The notes beneath the pieces are model-generated. The model made no database searches. It was not told the DNA's origin and saw nothing but the letters and a program-made list of their open reading frames with translations. A DNA stretch of 64,000 nucleotides from Roseomonas sp. HF4 (lineage in GTDB: Bacteria > Pseudomonadota > Alphaproteobacteria > Acetobacterales > Acetobacteraceae). The stretch covers positions 310,001-374,000 of the forward strand of contig NZ_STGD01000003.1 of NCBI RefSeq assembly GCF_005222755.1, given 5' to 3'. Made by a program: the position numbers and the translations under genes. This document shows positions 44,052 to 54,019 of the stretch, one piece after another (position 1 is the first letter of the stretch; each line of letters begins with the position of its first letter).

Positions 44052-44181
44052 GGGGGGAGAAGGGAACTTCTCCCCCCATGCCACCCGCAACCTTCTTTGG
44101 AACCTGGCGCTCCACCACCCGGGATCGGCGCGAAATGCCAAAGAAGGGAAGGGGATCGGGGGAGGTTCTCCTCCCCCGGAC
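44052..44181. repeat. Composite palindromic intergenic repeat, copy D (module 2), next to the prfA start
   Basis: About 130 bases between hisS and prfA. Hairpin 1 (44052-44077) is a perfect 11-pair stem GGGGGGAGAAG with a GGAA loop. The middle dyad pairs CCTTCTTTGG (44091-44100) with CCAAAGAAGG (44138-44147), extended imperfectly inward. Hairpin 2 (44157-44178) is a perfect 9-pair stem CGGGGGAGG with a TTCT loop, identical to copy A. The last stem base is 11 bases before the prfA ATG. Confidence 0.85.
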
Positions 44182-44189
44182 CGTTCGTC

Positions 44190-45245
44190 ATGAACCTCCC
44201 CGCCCGACTCGACCGGCTGCTGAACCGCGCGGAGGAACTCCGCCACCTGCTGGAGACTGCGCCAGGCGCGGAATTCGGCGCCTTGTCGAAGGAACTCGCC
44301 GAACTCGACCCGATCGTTGCGAAGATGGCCGAGCTGCGCGCCGCCGAACGCGCGCGCGACGAGGCCGAGGCGCTGATGGCCGACCCCGAGATGCGCGACC
44401 TGGCCGAGGCCGAATGGCTCGAGCAGAAGGAGCGTGTGCCGCTGCTGGAGCGCGAGTTGCAGCTGATGCTCCTGCCGCGCGACGCGGCCGATGAGCGGAG
44501 CGCGATCCTGGAGGTGCGCCCCGCTGCCGGCGGCGACGAGGCCGGGCTTTTCGCCGCCGAGCTGTTCCGCGCCTACCAGCGATATGCGGAGCAGCGCGGT
44601 TGGCGCTTCGAGGTGCTGGAGTACGACGAGAGCGACCTCGGCGGGATCAAGGGGGCGACGGCCGAAATCGCCGGGCGCGGCGTCTTCGCCCGGCTGAAGT
44701 ACGAGAGCGGCGTCCATCGCGTGCAGCGCGTGCCGGCGACCGAGACGCAGGGGCGGATCCATACCTCGACCGTGACCGTCGCCGTTCTGCCTGAGGCCGA
44801 GGAGGTGGACGTGCAGGTGAATGATGGCGATCTCCGCATCGACACTTACCGCGCCTCGGGCGCCGGCGGGCAGCACGTCAACAAGACCGATTCGGCCGTC
44901 CGCATCACCCACCTGCCGACCGGCATCGTGGTCGCGATGCAGGAGGAGAAGTCGCAGCACAAGAACCGCGCCAAGGCGATGAAGGTTCTGCGCGCGCGGC
45001 TTTACGACGCGCAGCGCAGCGCGGCCGACAGCGCGCGCGCTGCGGACCGCAGGTCGCAGGTCGGCACGGGCGACCGGTCGGAGCGAATCCGCACCTACAA
45101 CTTCCCGCAGGGCCGCGTGACCGACCACCGGATCGGGCTCACGCTGCACAAGATCGACCGCGTGATGCTCGGCGAGTTGGACGAGATCATCGACGCCTTG
45201 ACGGCCGAGGACCAGGCGGCGCGGCTCGCCTCCGAGGCGGCGTGA
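44190..45245 (+). CDS. prfA: Peptide chain release factor 1
   Basis: A 351-residue release factor decoding UAA/UAG. The stop-codon recognition PxT motif is PAT (residues 182-184) within [14 protein letters not shown], and the catalytic GGQ is at residues 226-228 in [23 protein letters not shown]. The N-terminal helical domain starts [25 protein letters not shown] 44190 gives this usual N terminus. No clear Shine-Dalgarno sequence is free just upstream, because repeat copy D ends there and its only GGAGG lies in the 5-prime arm of hairpin 2. prmC, whose product methylates the GGQ glutamine, overlaps by four bases. Confidence 0.97.
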   Translation: MNLPARLDRLLNRAEELRHLLETAPGAEFGALSKELAELDPIVAKMAELRAAERARDEAEALMADPEMRDLAEAEWLEQKERVPLLERELQLMLLPRDAADERSAILEVRPAAGGDEAGLFAAELFRAYQRYAEQRGWRFEVLEYDESDLGGIKGATAEIAGRGVFARLKYESGVHRVQRVPATETQGRIHTSTVTVAVLPEAEEVDVQVNDGDLRIDTYRASGAGGQHVNKTDSAVRITHLPTGIVVAMQEEKSQHKNRAKAMKVLRARLYDAQRSAADSARAADRRSQVGTGDRSERIRTYNFPQGRVTDHRIGLTLHKIDRVMLGELDEIIDALTAEDQAARLASEAA

Positions 45246-46117
45246 GCGGCTACGCGGATCCGGGCGGGTCCGTCGGCGCCTTCCTCTGCCAGGCGGGGCA
45301 GGCGCTGCGGGCGGCGGCGATCGAGGCGCCGCGGCTCGAGGCACGGCGCCTTCTGGCGCATGCGATGGCCTGCCGCGAGGAGGACCTGCTGCGCGACCCC
45401 CGTGCGGCCGTGCCGGCCGAGGCGCGCGCCGTCTTCGCCCGGGTGCTGCGGCGGCGCCTCGCGCATGAACCCATGGCGCATATCCTGGGGCGGCGGGGGT
45501 TCTGGACGCTCGACCTCGAAGTCTCGGCCGCGACGCTGGTCCCGCGTGCCGACTCCGAGGCGCTCGTCGAAGCGGGCCTCACGGCTTTCCCCGACCGCGG
45601 CAAGATCCGCCGGGTGCTGGACCTCGGCACGGGCACGGGCGCGCTGCTCCTTGCGGTGCTGGCGGAGGTGCCGGGCGCCTGGGGGGTCGGCGTCGACCTT
45701 GTGCCGGAGGCGGCGCGGCTCGCGGCGCGCAACGCCGCGGCGAACGGGCTTGCGGACCGGGCGTCCTTCGTCGCCGGCGATTGGGATGCGGCGCTGACCG
45801 GGACCTTCGACCTCGTGCTGTCCAACCCGCCCTACATCGAGTCGGCCGCGATTGCGGGCCTGATGCCGGACGTTGCGCGGCACGAGCCGCGGTGCGCGCT
45901 CGATGGCGGCCCGGACGGGCTAGACGCCTATCGCCGCATCGCCGCCCGACTTCCCGCACTGCTGGCGCCGGGCGGGCGAGCGGTCCTGGAACTCGGGGCG
46001 GGGCAGCGCTCTCCCGTCGAGGCGATAGCCGCCGGCGCGGGGCTGGCGGCGCTGGGCGCGACCCGCGACCTTGGCGGGATCGAGAGGGCCCTGTTTCTCG
46101 CGACGCGGGGTCCCTGA
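45242..46117 (+). CDS. prmC: Release factor glutamine methyltransferase
   Basis: A 291-residue SAM-dependent N5-glutamine methyltransferase acting on the GGQ motif of RF1 and RF2. The N-terminal helical substrate-binding domain ([21 protein letters not shown]...[44 protein letters not shown]) is followed by the SAM motif [18 protein letters not shown] and the catalytic NPPY in [13 protein letters not shown]. Start is GTG 45242, overlapping the prfA stop as GTGA, so it is translated together with its substrate. Confidence 0.96.
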   Translation: MSGYADPGGSVGAFLCQAGQALRAAAIEAPRLEARRLLAHAMACREEDLLRDPRAAVPAEARAVFARVLRRRLAHEPMAHILGRRGFWTLDLEVSAATLVPRADSEALVEAGLTAFPDRGKIRRVLDLGTGTGALLLAVLAEVPGAWGVGVDLVPEAARLAARNAAANGLADRASFVAGDWDAALTGTFDLVLSNPPYIESAAIAGLMPDVARHEPRCALDGGPDGLDAYRRIAARLPALLAPGGRAVLELGAGQRSPVEAIAAGAGLAALGATRDLGGIERALFLATRGP

Positions 46118-46354
46118 CCGCGGTGCGGAAAAAACCGTTTGGCGGGCTGGTCCGGCGCCGCTAGGGTGTTCATGCGGCTGGGAACGGCAGGAGCCCGACC
46201 CGCATCCGGACAAGGCAGGTGGCGGGCATGGCCCGCACGAGCGATCCGGACCCGCATGGATGCAACAACACCGTTCAAGTGCCGCGTGTGGTGGGCCCAG
46301 GGGCCCGGCGTTGCCCGGCACGGTGCGGATGCGAGACAGCGAAACACGATACCG

Positions 46355-46822
46355 ATGAACATGAAGCGCATGCGCGGCCGCGGCGGTCATCGCCACGGGG
46401 GCGGGCAGTTCCGCCACGGGAGTGGTGGCGGTGGCGGCGGTGGCGGCGGCGGCGACCGCCAGCCCCTCAACCGCAACCATGTGTTCGACTCGAACGGGCC
46501 GGACATGCGGCTCCGCGGGACGTCGCAGCAATTGTTCGAGAAGTACCTCCAGCTCGGCCGCGATGCGACCAGCGGAGGGGATCGCGTGATGGCGGAATCG
46601 TACTTCCAGCACGCCGAGCATTACTTCCGCATTCTCAACGCGATGAACCAGGCCGCGGCGCAACAGCAGCAACAGCAGCCGCAGCGCCGCTACCAGCCGA
46701 ACGAGTCGGGCGAGGGCGAAGGTGGCGATGGCGGCGAGTCGGGCGGACAGTCCGGCGGCGACTATGGCGACGGCGAGGGTTCGGCGGGCGAGCCGGCCGG
46801 CGAGGCGCGCGAGCCGGCCTGA
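46355..46822 (+). CDS. DUF4167 domain protein
   Basis: A 155-residue protein. A basic Gly/His/Arg-rich N terminus (MNMKRMRGRGGHRHGGGQFRHG, then an uninterrupted Gly run) leads to the conserved domain VFDSNGPDMRLRGTSQQLFEKYLQLGRDATSGGDRVMAESYFQHAEHYFRILNAMNQ, followed by a Gln run and a Gly/Glu-rich acidic tail. The family is alphaproteobacterial and of unknown function; the basic Gly-rich arm suggests nucleic-acid binding, which is inference. ATG 46355 is preferred because the family starts with a basic M(K/R)-rich peptide. The order prmC-DUF4167-...-clpB is conserved in alphaproteobacteria. Confidence 0.88.
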   Translation: MNMKRMRGRGGHRHGGGQFRHGSGGGGGGGGGGDRQPLNRNHVFDSNGPDMRLRGTSQQLFEKYLQLGRDATSGGDRVMAESYFQHAEHYFRILNAMNQAAAQQQQQQPQRRYQPNESGEGEGGDGGESGGQSGGDYGDGEGSAGEPAGEAREPA

Positions 46823-46835
46823 CCGGCGCAGCCCG

Positions 46836-47597
46836 TCAGTCCGGGTCGGTGACCTCCAGCGCATCGCCCACCGCGATGCGGCCGCCTCCCAGCACTTCCG
46901 CGTAGACGCCGAGATCGGCATGGCCGAAGTGCTCGCGCAGCCAGAGCGGCGGTTCGGCGTCGCGTTCGCCGGTCGCCGGGTTCACCTCGGTGGCAGGGCA
47001 GCGGACGATGCGCTTGACGACCCTGAGGCGCGCCTGGCCGACCAGGATCTCCCGTCCGATCCAGTCGAACTCCGCCCAGGGGCTGCCGCCCGAGACATAG
47101 ACATTGGCGCGGAAGCGGAGCGGATCGAGGCTGCTGCCCGTCGCCTGTTCCAGCGCATGCAGGCTCGACAGCCCGATGATCGACACGACCTTACGAGCGA
47201 CGTCGGAGAAGGAATGGCCCGGCGCCTCCACGAAGCGGGCCGCGCCGCGGGCTTCATCGCCCATGTACGCGGCGAGCGCGGCGGCGATCGCGGCGCGACC
47301 CTCCGCGCTGAGCGTGCTGGCCAGAAGGGGCGCGGCGCCCGGGATGCGCAGCATCAGGTCGCCTGAACGCTCGTCATAGGCGGAATGCACCAGCGCGAGC
47401 CCGGCATTCACCATCAGGCAGGCGAAGTTGCGCTTTGACATCCAAGCCGGGGCGGCGGGATCGAAGGCGGAATCGCCCTGGGCCAGGGCGAAGCGGCGAT
47501 CCTGCGGGAGGGTTTCGCCGGGCGTCAGCGCGACCTGTTCCAGGGCCTCGGCCGTCAGGCCCTTCACGGGGTAGCGGTAGATGGTCTCGATGCGCAT
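46836..47597 (-). CDS. MOSC domain-containing protein
   Basis: A 253-residue protein with the N-terminal MOSC_N beta-barrel (MRIETIYRYPVKGLTAEALEQVALTPGETLPQDRRFAL) and a C-terminal MOSC domain (RFRANVYVSGGSPWAEFDWIGREILVGQARLRVVKRIVRCPATEVNPATGERD). The conserved Cys in VRCPAT is the proposed sulfur or molybdenum-cofactor-binding residue. The family includes mARC-type and YcbX/YiiM-like molybdenum proteins that reduce N-hydroxylated compounds. ATG 47597. It is divergent from clpB and sits between DUF4167 and clpB, where many relatives have no gene. Confidence 0.88.
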   Translation of the reverse strand: MRIETIYRYPVKGLTAEALEQVALTPGETLPQDRRFALAQGDSAFDPAAPAWMSKRNFACLMVNAGLALVHSAYDERSGDLMLRIPGAAPLLASTLSAEGRAAIAAALAAYMGDEARGAARFVEAPGHSFSDVARKVVSIIGLSSLHALEQATGSSLDPLRFRANVYVSGGSPWAEFDWIGREILVGQARLRVVKRIVRCPATEVNPATGERDAEPPLWLREHFGHADLGVYAEVLGGGRIAVGDALEVTDPD

Positions 47598-47605
47598 GGA
47601 GCCCC

Positions 47606-47635
47606 CTTGAACCAGATCAAGGACGCATACCACAT
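47606..47635 (+). promoter_or_regulatory. FNR-like dyad / possible heat-shock promoter between the MOSC gene and clpB
   Basis: TTGAACCAGATCAA at 47607-47620 differs from the FNR/ANR consensus TTGAT-N4-ATCAA at one base. The same place reads CTTGAA (47606-47611), then 14 bases, then CATACCACAT (47626-47635), which loosely resembles a sigma-32 promoter 72 bases upstream of clpB. Either reading is possible. A heat-shock promoter is expected for clpB; an oxygen-responsive site would be more natural for the divergent MOSC gene. Confidence 0.4.
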
Positions 47636-47707
47636 GGGGTGTCATGAAGGGCGTGCCCGCAGCCCCTCGGGGGGCGGGTATCGCCTGTCCGCTCAGGAGA
47701 GGGACGC

Positions 47708-50293
<2,586 letters not shown>

Positions 50294-50329
50294 TCCATGC
50301 GCCGGCGCGGCGGTGACGCCGCGCCGGCG

Positions 50330-51307
50330 TCAGTCGCCCCGCAGCGCTGCGATCATCGCCAGCGCCTCCGCGGAGAGGTGGCCTTTGCCGATCGCGGCCA
50401 CGGCGTGGTCGAGTTCGGCGATGCTGGACGTGCCGACCAGCACCGTCGATATCGCCGCGGGCATGGCCGCGAAGCGGAGCGCGAGTTCCACGAGATCGGC
50501 GGCATGGCCCGCCTCGACCACCGGCATCAGGCGCTGCGCGGCCGCCACATCCGCCGCGTAGCTGGCGCCGGACGCGATCGGCTCGACCTTCGGCACGCCG
50601 AGCGGGCTGCGCGCTTCCGACCCGCTCAGCGCGCCGCCGGCGAGAATGCGGATTGCCATGACGCCGACGCCGCCCGCAGCGGCGTCGCGGATGACGCCGC
50701 CGAGGTCCGGCATCGTCGATCCCGGTGGAAGCGGCGTGATGCCGCTCGGGTTAAGGATGTTGTAGGGCATCTGCGCCGAGGCGAAGCCGCCTTCGGCCAG
50801 CACGCGTCGAAGCGCGGCGGCATCGCCGAGGCCGGTGAAGCCGTAGCAGCGGATCTTGCCCTGCTCCTGCAGGCGTCCCAGCGCCGGCAGCGCCTCGTCC
50901 AGGATCTGCCCTGGCGTGAAGGCAGGCGGCGCGCCGGCCGCGGTGATCGGCTCGTGCAGATGGAAGACGTCGACGCTGTCGCGACTCAGGCGGGCGAGGC
51001 TCTCCTCGATCGAGCGGGCGATGCTGCCCGCGATGTCGCCGCGCTGCTCCCCGCGGATGCGCACCTTGGTGCCGACGATGACCTTCGCGCGGAGCGCCCT
51101 CAGCGCGCGGCCGAGGTTGCGTTCCGACACGCCGTCGCCATAGGCCGCGGCGGTGTCGAAATAGGTGATGCCCTGGTCGATCGCGCGGCCGATGGCACGG
51201 TCCTGCTCGGCCGCGCTGCCCTTCACCATGAGCCCGCCGATGGCGCCGCATCCATAGCCGAGGATGGAGACCGCGATGCCCGTCCGCCCGAGTTGCCGCT
51301 GTTCCAT
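50330..51307 (-). CDS. Aldo/keto reductase
   Basis: A 325-residue NADPH-dependent TIM-barrel oxidoreductase. The N terminus MEQRQLGRTGIAVSILGYGCGAIGG is typical. The catalytic Asp and Tyr are in ITYFDTAAAYGDGVSERNLGRAL; the Lys is in VIVGTKVRIR; the His is in DVFHLHEP. The C-terminal cofactor segment is STVLVGTSSIAELDHAV. The substrate is unknown. Start ATG 51307; ATG 51319 is an alternative. It ends 36 bases after the convergent clpB stop and is divergent from the receptor gene. Confidence 0.9.
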   Translation of the reverse strand: MEQRQLGRTGIAVSILGYGCGAIGGLMVKGSAAEQDRAIGRAIDQGITYFDTAAAYGDGVSERNLGRALRALRAKVIVGTKVRIRGEQRGDIAGSIARSIEESLARLSRDSVDVFHLHEPITAAGAPPAFTPGQILDEALPALGRLQEQGKIRCYGFTGLGDAAALRRVLAEGGFASAQMPYNILNPSGITPLPPGSTMPDLGGVIRDAAAGGVGVMAIRILAGGALSGSEARSPLGVPKVEPIASGASYAADVAAAQRLMPVVEAGHAADLVELALRFAAMPAAISTVLVGTSSIAELDHAVAAIGKGHLSAEALAMIAALRGD

Positions 51308-51443
51308 CCGCGCCCCCATTCGTGCCGCCCCACGATGCTGCGCCACGGGCCGGCCTGCGGCAAGGCGGGTGCCGTTGCCGTGCCGCACAGCTGGTGCCAG
51401 CCTTCGCGCGTGCGCGCCGAGACGCGACACCGGAGGAAACGAG

Positions 51444-52421
51444 ATGATCACCCGACGCCTTCTCCTGGCCGCGCCCGTCGCTGCCGCGTCCGTCGTACGT
51501 CCCGCCGTCGCCGCCTATCCCGAACGCTCCATCAGGATGGTCGTTCCCTTCGCCGCGGGCGGAAACACAGACATCCTCGCGCGCATCGTCGCGGGACCGA
51601 TGGCCGAGCGGCTCGGCCGGGCGATCGTGATCGAGAACCGCACCGGGGCGGGCGGCAGCGTCGGCGCCGAGCTCGTCGCGCGGGCGCCGGCGGATGGCTA
51701 CACGCTGCTGTTCGGCGCCGGCGGCCCGCTGACGGCCAACCCCGTACTGCAGCAGAACATTCCCTACGACGTGGAGCGCGACTTCCGGCCGATTGGCCTC
51801 GTGGGCATTCTGCCCATGATCTGCCAGGTGACGGCGCGCATTCCCGCGCGCACGCTGACCGACCTGATCACCCTGATGCGCCAGCGCGGCGGCCAGCTGA
51901 CCGTGGCGACGCCGGGCAGCGGCAGCGCCGCGCATCTTGCGCTCGAGCTGCTGATGGCAGGCGCGAATGTCCGCGCGACGCACGTGCCCTATCGCGGGGG
52001 CAGCGCGATGATCCCCGACCTCATCACCGGCACGATCGATGCCGGGATGGTGGAACTGCCTTCGGCGCTGCCGCTGCATCGCGACGGCAAGGCGCCGATC
52101 GTCGCCATCGCGACGCGGGCGCGCTCTGCGGTGCTGCCCGGCGTGCAGACCTTCATTGAGGCTGGTCTGCCGGATTTCACGGCCGGCAGCTACGGCGGCG
52201 TCCTGGCGCCGGCCGGGACCCCGACGGAGGTCGTGGCGAAGTTGCAAGAGGCGCTGGCGGCCGCGCTCGGGGAGGCCGCGGTGCAGGCGCGCATCATGGA
52301 GGTGGGCGCGATCCTTGGTGGCGTGCAGCAGCGGACGCCGGATGGCTTCGCGGCCTTCCTGGCGCAGGAGCTGGCCAATGCCCGCCGCGCCGCGCAGCTC
52401 GCGGGGCTCAGGCCGTCATGA
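51444..52421 (+). CDS. Tripartite tricarboxylate transporter-type solute receptor (Bug family)
   Basis: A 325-residue periplasmic binding protein. The signal peptide MITRRLLLAAPVAAASVVRPAVAA has a twin-arginine-like start. The Bug fold is shown by YPERSIRMVVPFAAGGNTDILARIVAGPMAERLGRAIVIENRTGAGGSVGAELVARAPADGYTLLFG, then YDVERDFRPIGLVG and VPYRGGSAMIPDLITGTIDAGMVE. Receptors of this family bind carboxylates or small aromatics and are often orphans without adjacent TctAB membrane genes, as here. GGAGGAAACGAG supplies a strong ribosome-binding site before ATG 51444. It converges with the hydantoinase operon, which could use the same class of compound. Confidence 0.92.
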   Translation: MITRRLLLAAPVAAASVVRPAVAAYPERSIRMVVPFAAGGNTDILARIVAGPMAERLGRAIVIENRTGAGGSVGAELVARAPADGYTLLFGAGGPLTANPVLQQNIPYDVERDFRPIGLVGILPMICQVTARIPARTLTDLITLMRQRGGQLTVATPGSGSAAHLALELLMAGANVRATHVPYRGGSAMIPDLITGTIDAGMVELPSALPLHRDGKAPIVAIATRARSAVLPGVQTFIEAGLPDFTAGSYGGVLAPAGTPTEVVAKLQEALAAALGEAAVQARIMEVGAILGGVQQRTPDGFAAFLAQELANARRAAQLAGLRPS

Positions 52422-52474
52422 CGGCCTGAAGGGGCGGCGCCCGAGTGACACGTTCGCGCCACGGCGCCCGCGGA

Positions 52475-54019
52475 TCAGCCCGTGGCGATCTCGCCCACGA
52501 CCCGTGCCCGGACGCGCAGCGCGCCGCCGGGCAGGTAGGCGATGGGAAGATCCTCGATGTCGACCAGCGCGAGCGTCGCGCCGTCGGCGCCGGCCTCGAC
52601 CGCGCGGTCGCGGGCGATGCGCTCGGCCTCGGCCATCGCATCCGCGCGCGTCATGCCCTGGAAGACCTGGTCGGCCTCGCCGCTGACCTGCGCGATGGCC
52701 GCGCCCACGGCATTCGCCACGGCGGCGTGGGCGGGGCGCAGTACCTCCGACACGCCGGGCAGGCTGTCCGGCACCAGGAAGGCTCCGCCGCCGACGGCGA
52801 GCAGCGGAACCGCCGCCGCCTCGGTCTTCATGCGGTCCACGGATTCCTCGAGCATCCGTGCCGCCTCGGCCAGCGCGGCGCGGGCAAAGTCGGGCGCGAT
52901 ATCGGCAACGCGCGCCGCGTCGCCCAGGGCAAGCCGCCCAGCGCGCACGGCGATGTCGCTGGCGGTGAGCTGCGGCCCGCCGAAGATTCGGGCCAGTTCC
53001 GGCAGGCGGAAGCCGACGCTGCGCGGGCCGATGGCGATGCCGCCGCCGGCGCGTGTCGCGACATGCGATCCGCCGCCGAGGCCGATCGAAAGGAGGTCCG
53101 GCATCCGGAACAGGGTGCGCACGCCGCCCACCTGCACCACCGCGTTCGCCTCCCGCGGGAAGCCTGCCTTCAGCGCACCGATGTCGCTGGTCGTGCCGCC
53201 GACATCGACCACCAGCGCGTCCGCGAGCCCCGTCAGGAAGGCCGCGCCGCGCATCGAGTTGGTGGGTCCGGACGCGAAGGAGAGCACCGGGAAGCGCACC
53301 GCGAGTTCGGCGCGGATGACCGTGCCGTCGTTCTGCGTGATGTAGAGCGGCGCCGCGATGCCCGCCTGGCCGAGCGCCTCCTCGAAGGCTGCGACGGTAT
53401 GGCGTGCGAGCGGTGTGAGGCAGGCGTTGAGCAGCGCCACGTTTTCCCGCTCCAGCAGCCCGATCCGGCCGAGGTCGTGGGAAAGGGTGACGGAGGCCTC
53501 CGGCATCTCGGCCAGCACGATCGCGGCCGCGCGCTCCTCCATGCCCGGGTCGAGCGGCGAGAAGACGCTGCTGATCGCGACGCAGCCGATCCCCGCGGCC
53601 TTCATCGCGCGCGCCGCAGCCGCAACCCCGACCTCGTCGAGCGGCATGATGGGGCGACCGTCGTAGTCGAGCCCGCCTTCGACCATGTGGACCTGGCCGC
53701 GCACCATCGCCGCCAGGTCCTGCGGCCAGTCGCAGAAGGGGGGCAGGGACCGCGCTGCCGGCAGGCCGATCCGCAACGCGCCGACAGCCGCAAGGTCGCG
53801 CCGCTGCACCACGGCGTTCACGAAATGCGTGGTGCCGATCATCACGGCCTGGACGCCCTCGGCGCCTGTCGCGCGCGCCGCGTCCTGCAGCGCGAGGCGC
53901 ACGCCGGTCAGCACATCTGCCGTGGTCGGCATCTTGACGGCGTGCAGCACGCGATCGCCTTCCAGCAGCACCGCATCCGTATTGGTGCCGCCGACATCGA
54001 TGCCAATGCGCCGCCTCAT
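52475..54019 (-). CDS. Hydantoinase A / oxoprolinase subunit A-type protein (stand-alone)
   Basis: A 514-residue ASKHA-like ATP-dependent amidohydrolase subunit. The N-terminal Hydant_A_N domain starts MRRRIGIDVGGTNTDAVLLEGDRVLHAVKMPTTADVLTGVRLAL. The core has MIGTTHFVNAV, LSHDLGRIGLLERENVALLNACLTPLARHT and LVVDVGGTTSDIGALKAGFPREANAVVQVGGVRTLFRMPDLLSIGLGGGSHV. The C-terminal third is shorter than in the standard 680-residue HyuA. This short type usually sits next to DUF917 genes, as here. It probably opens a hydantoin-type ring using ATP, but a HyuB partner is absent next to it. ATG 54019 overlaps the DUF917 stop by four bases; it is the last gene of the operon. Confidence 0.9.
   Translation of the reverse strand: MRRRIGIDVGGTNTDAVLLEGDRVLHAVKMPTTADVLTGVRLALQDAARATGAEGVQAVMIGTTHFVNAVVQRRDLAAVGALRIGLPAARSLPPFCDWPQDLAAMVRGQVHMVEGGLDYDGRPIMPLDEVGVAAAARAMKAAGIGCVAISSVFSPLDPGMEERAAAIVLAEMPEASVTLSHDLGRIGLLERENVALLNACLTPLARHTVAAFEEALGQAGIAAPLYITQNDGTVIRAELAVRFPVLSFASGPTNSMRGAAFLTGLADALVVDVGGTTSDIGALKAGFPREANAVVQVGGVRTLFRMPDLLSIGLGGGSHVATRAGGGIAIGPRSVGFRLPELARIFGGPQLTASDIAVRAGRLALGDAARVADIAPDFARAALAEAARMLEESVDRMKTEAAAVPLLAVGGGAFLVPDSLPGVSEVLRPAHAAVANAVGAAIAQVSGEADQVFQGMTRADAMAEAERIARDRAVEAGADGATLALVDIEDLPIAYLPGGALRVRARVVGEIATG

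Noticed and set aside
46836..47645. Earlier MOSC start at 47645
   Set aside because: The codons before ATG 47597 include the FNR-like/promoter region and do not resemble the family N terminus.
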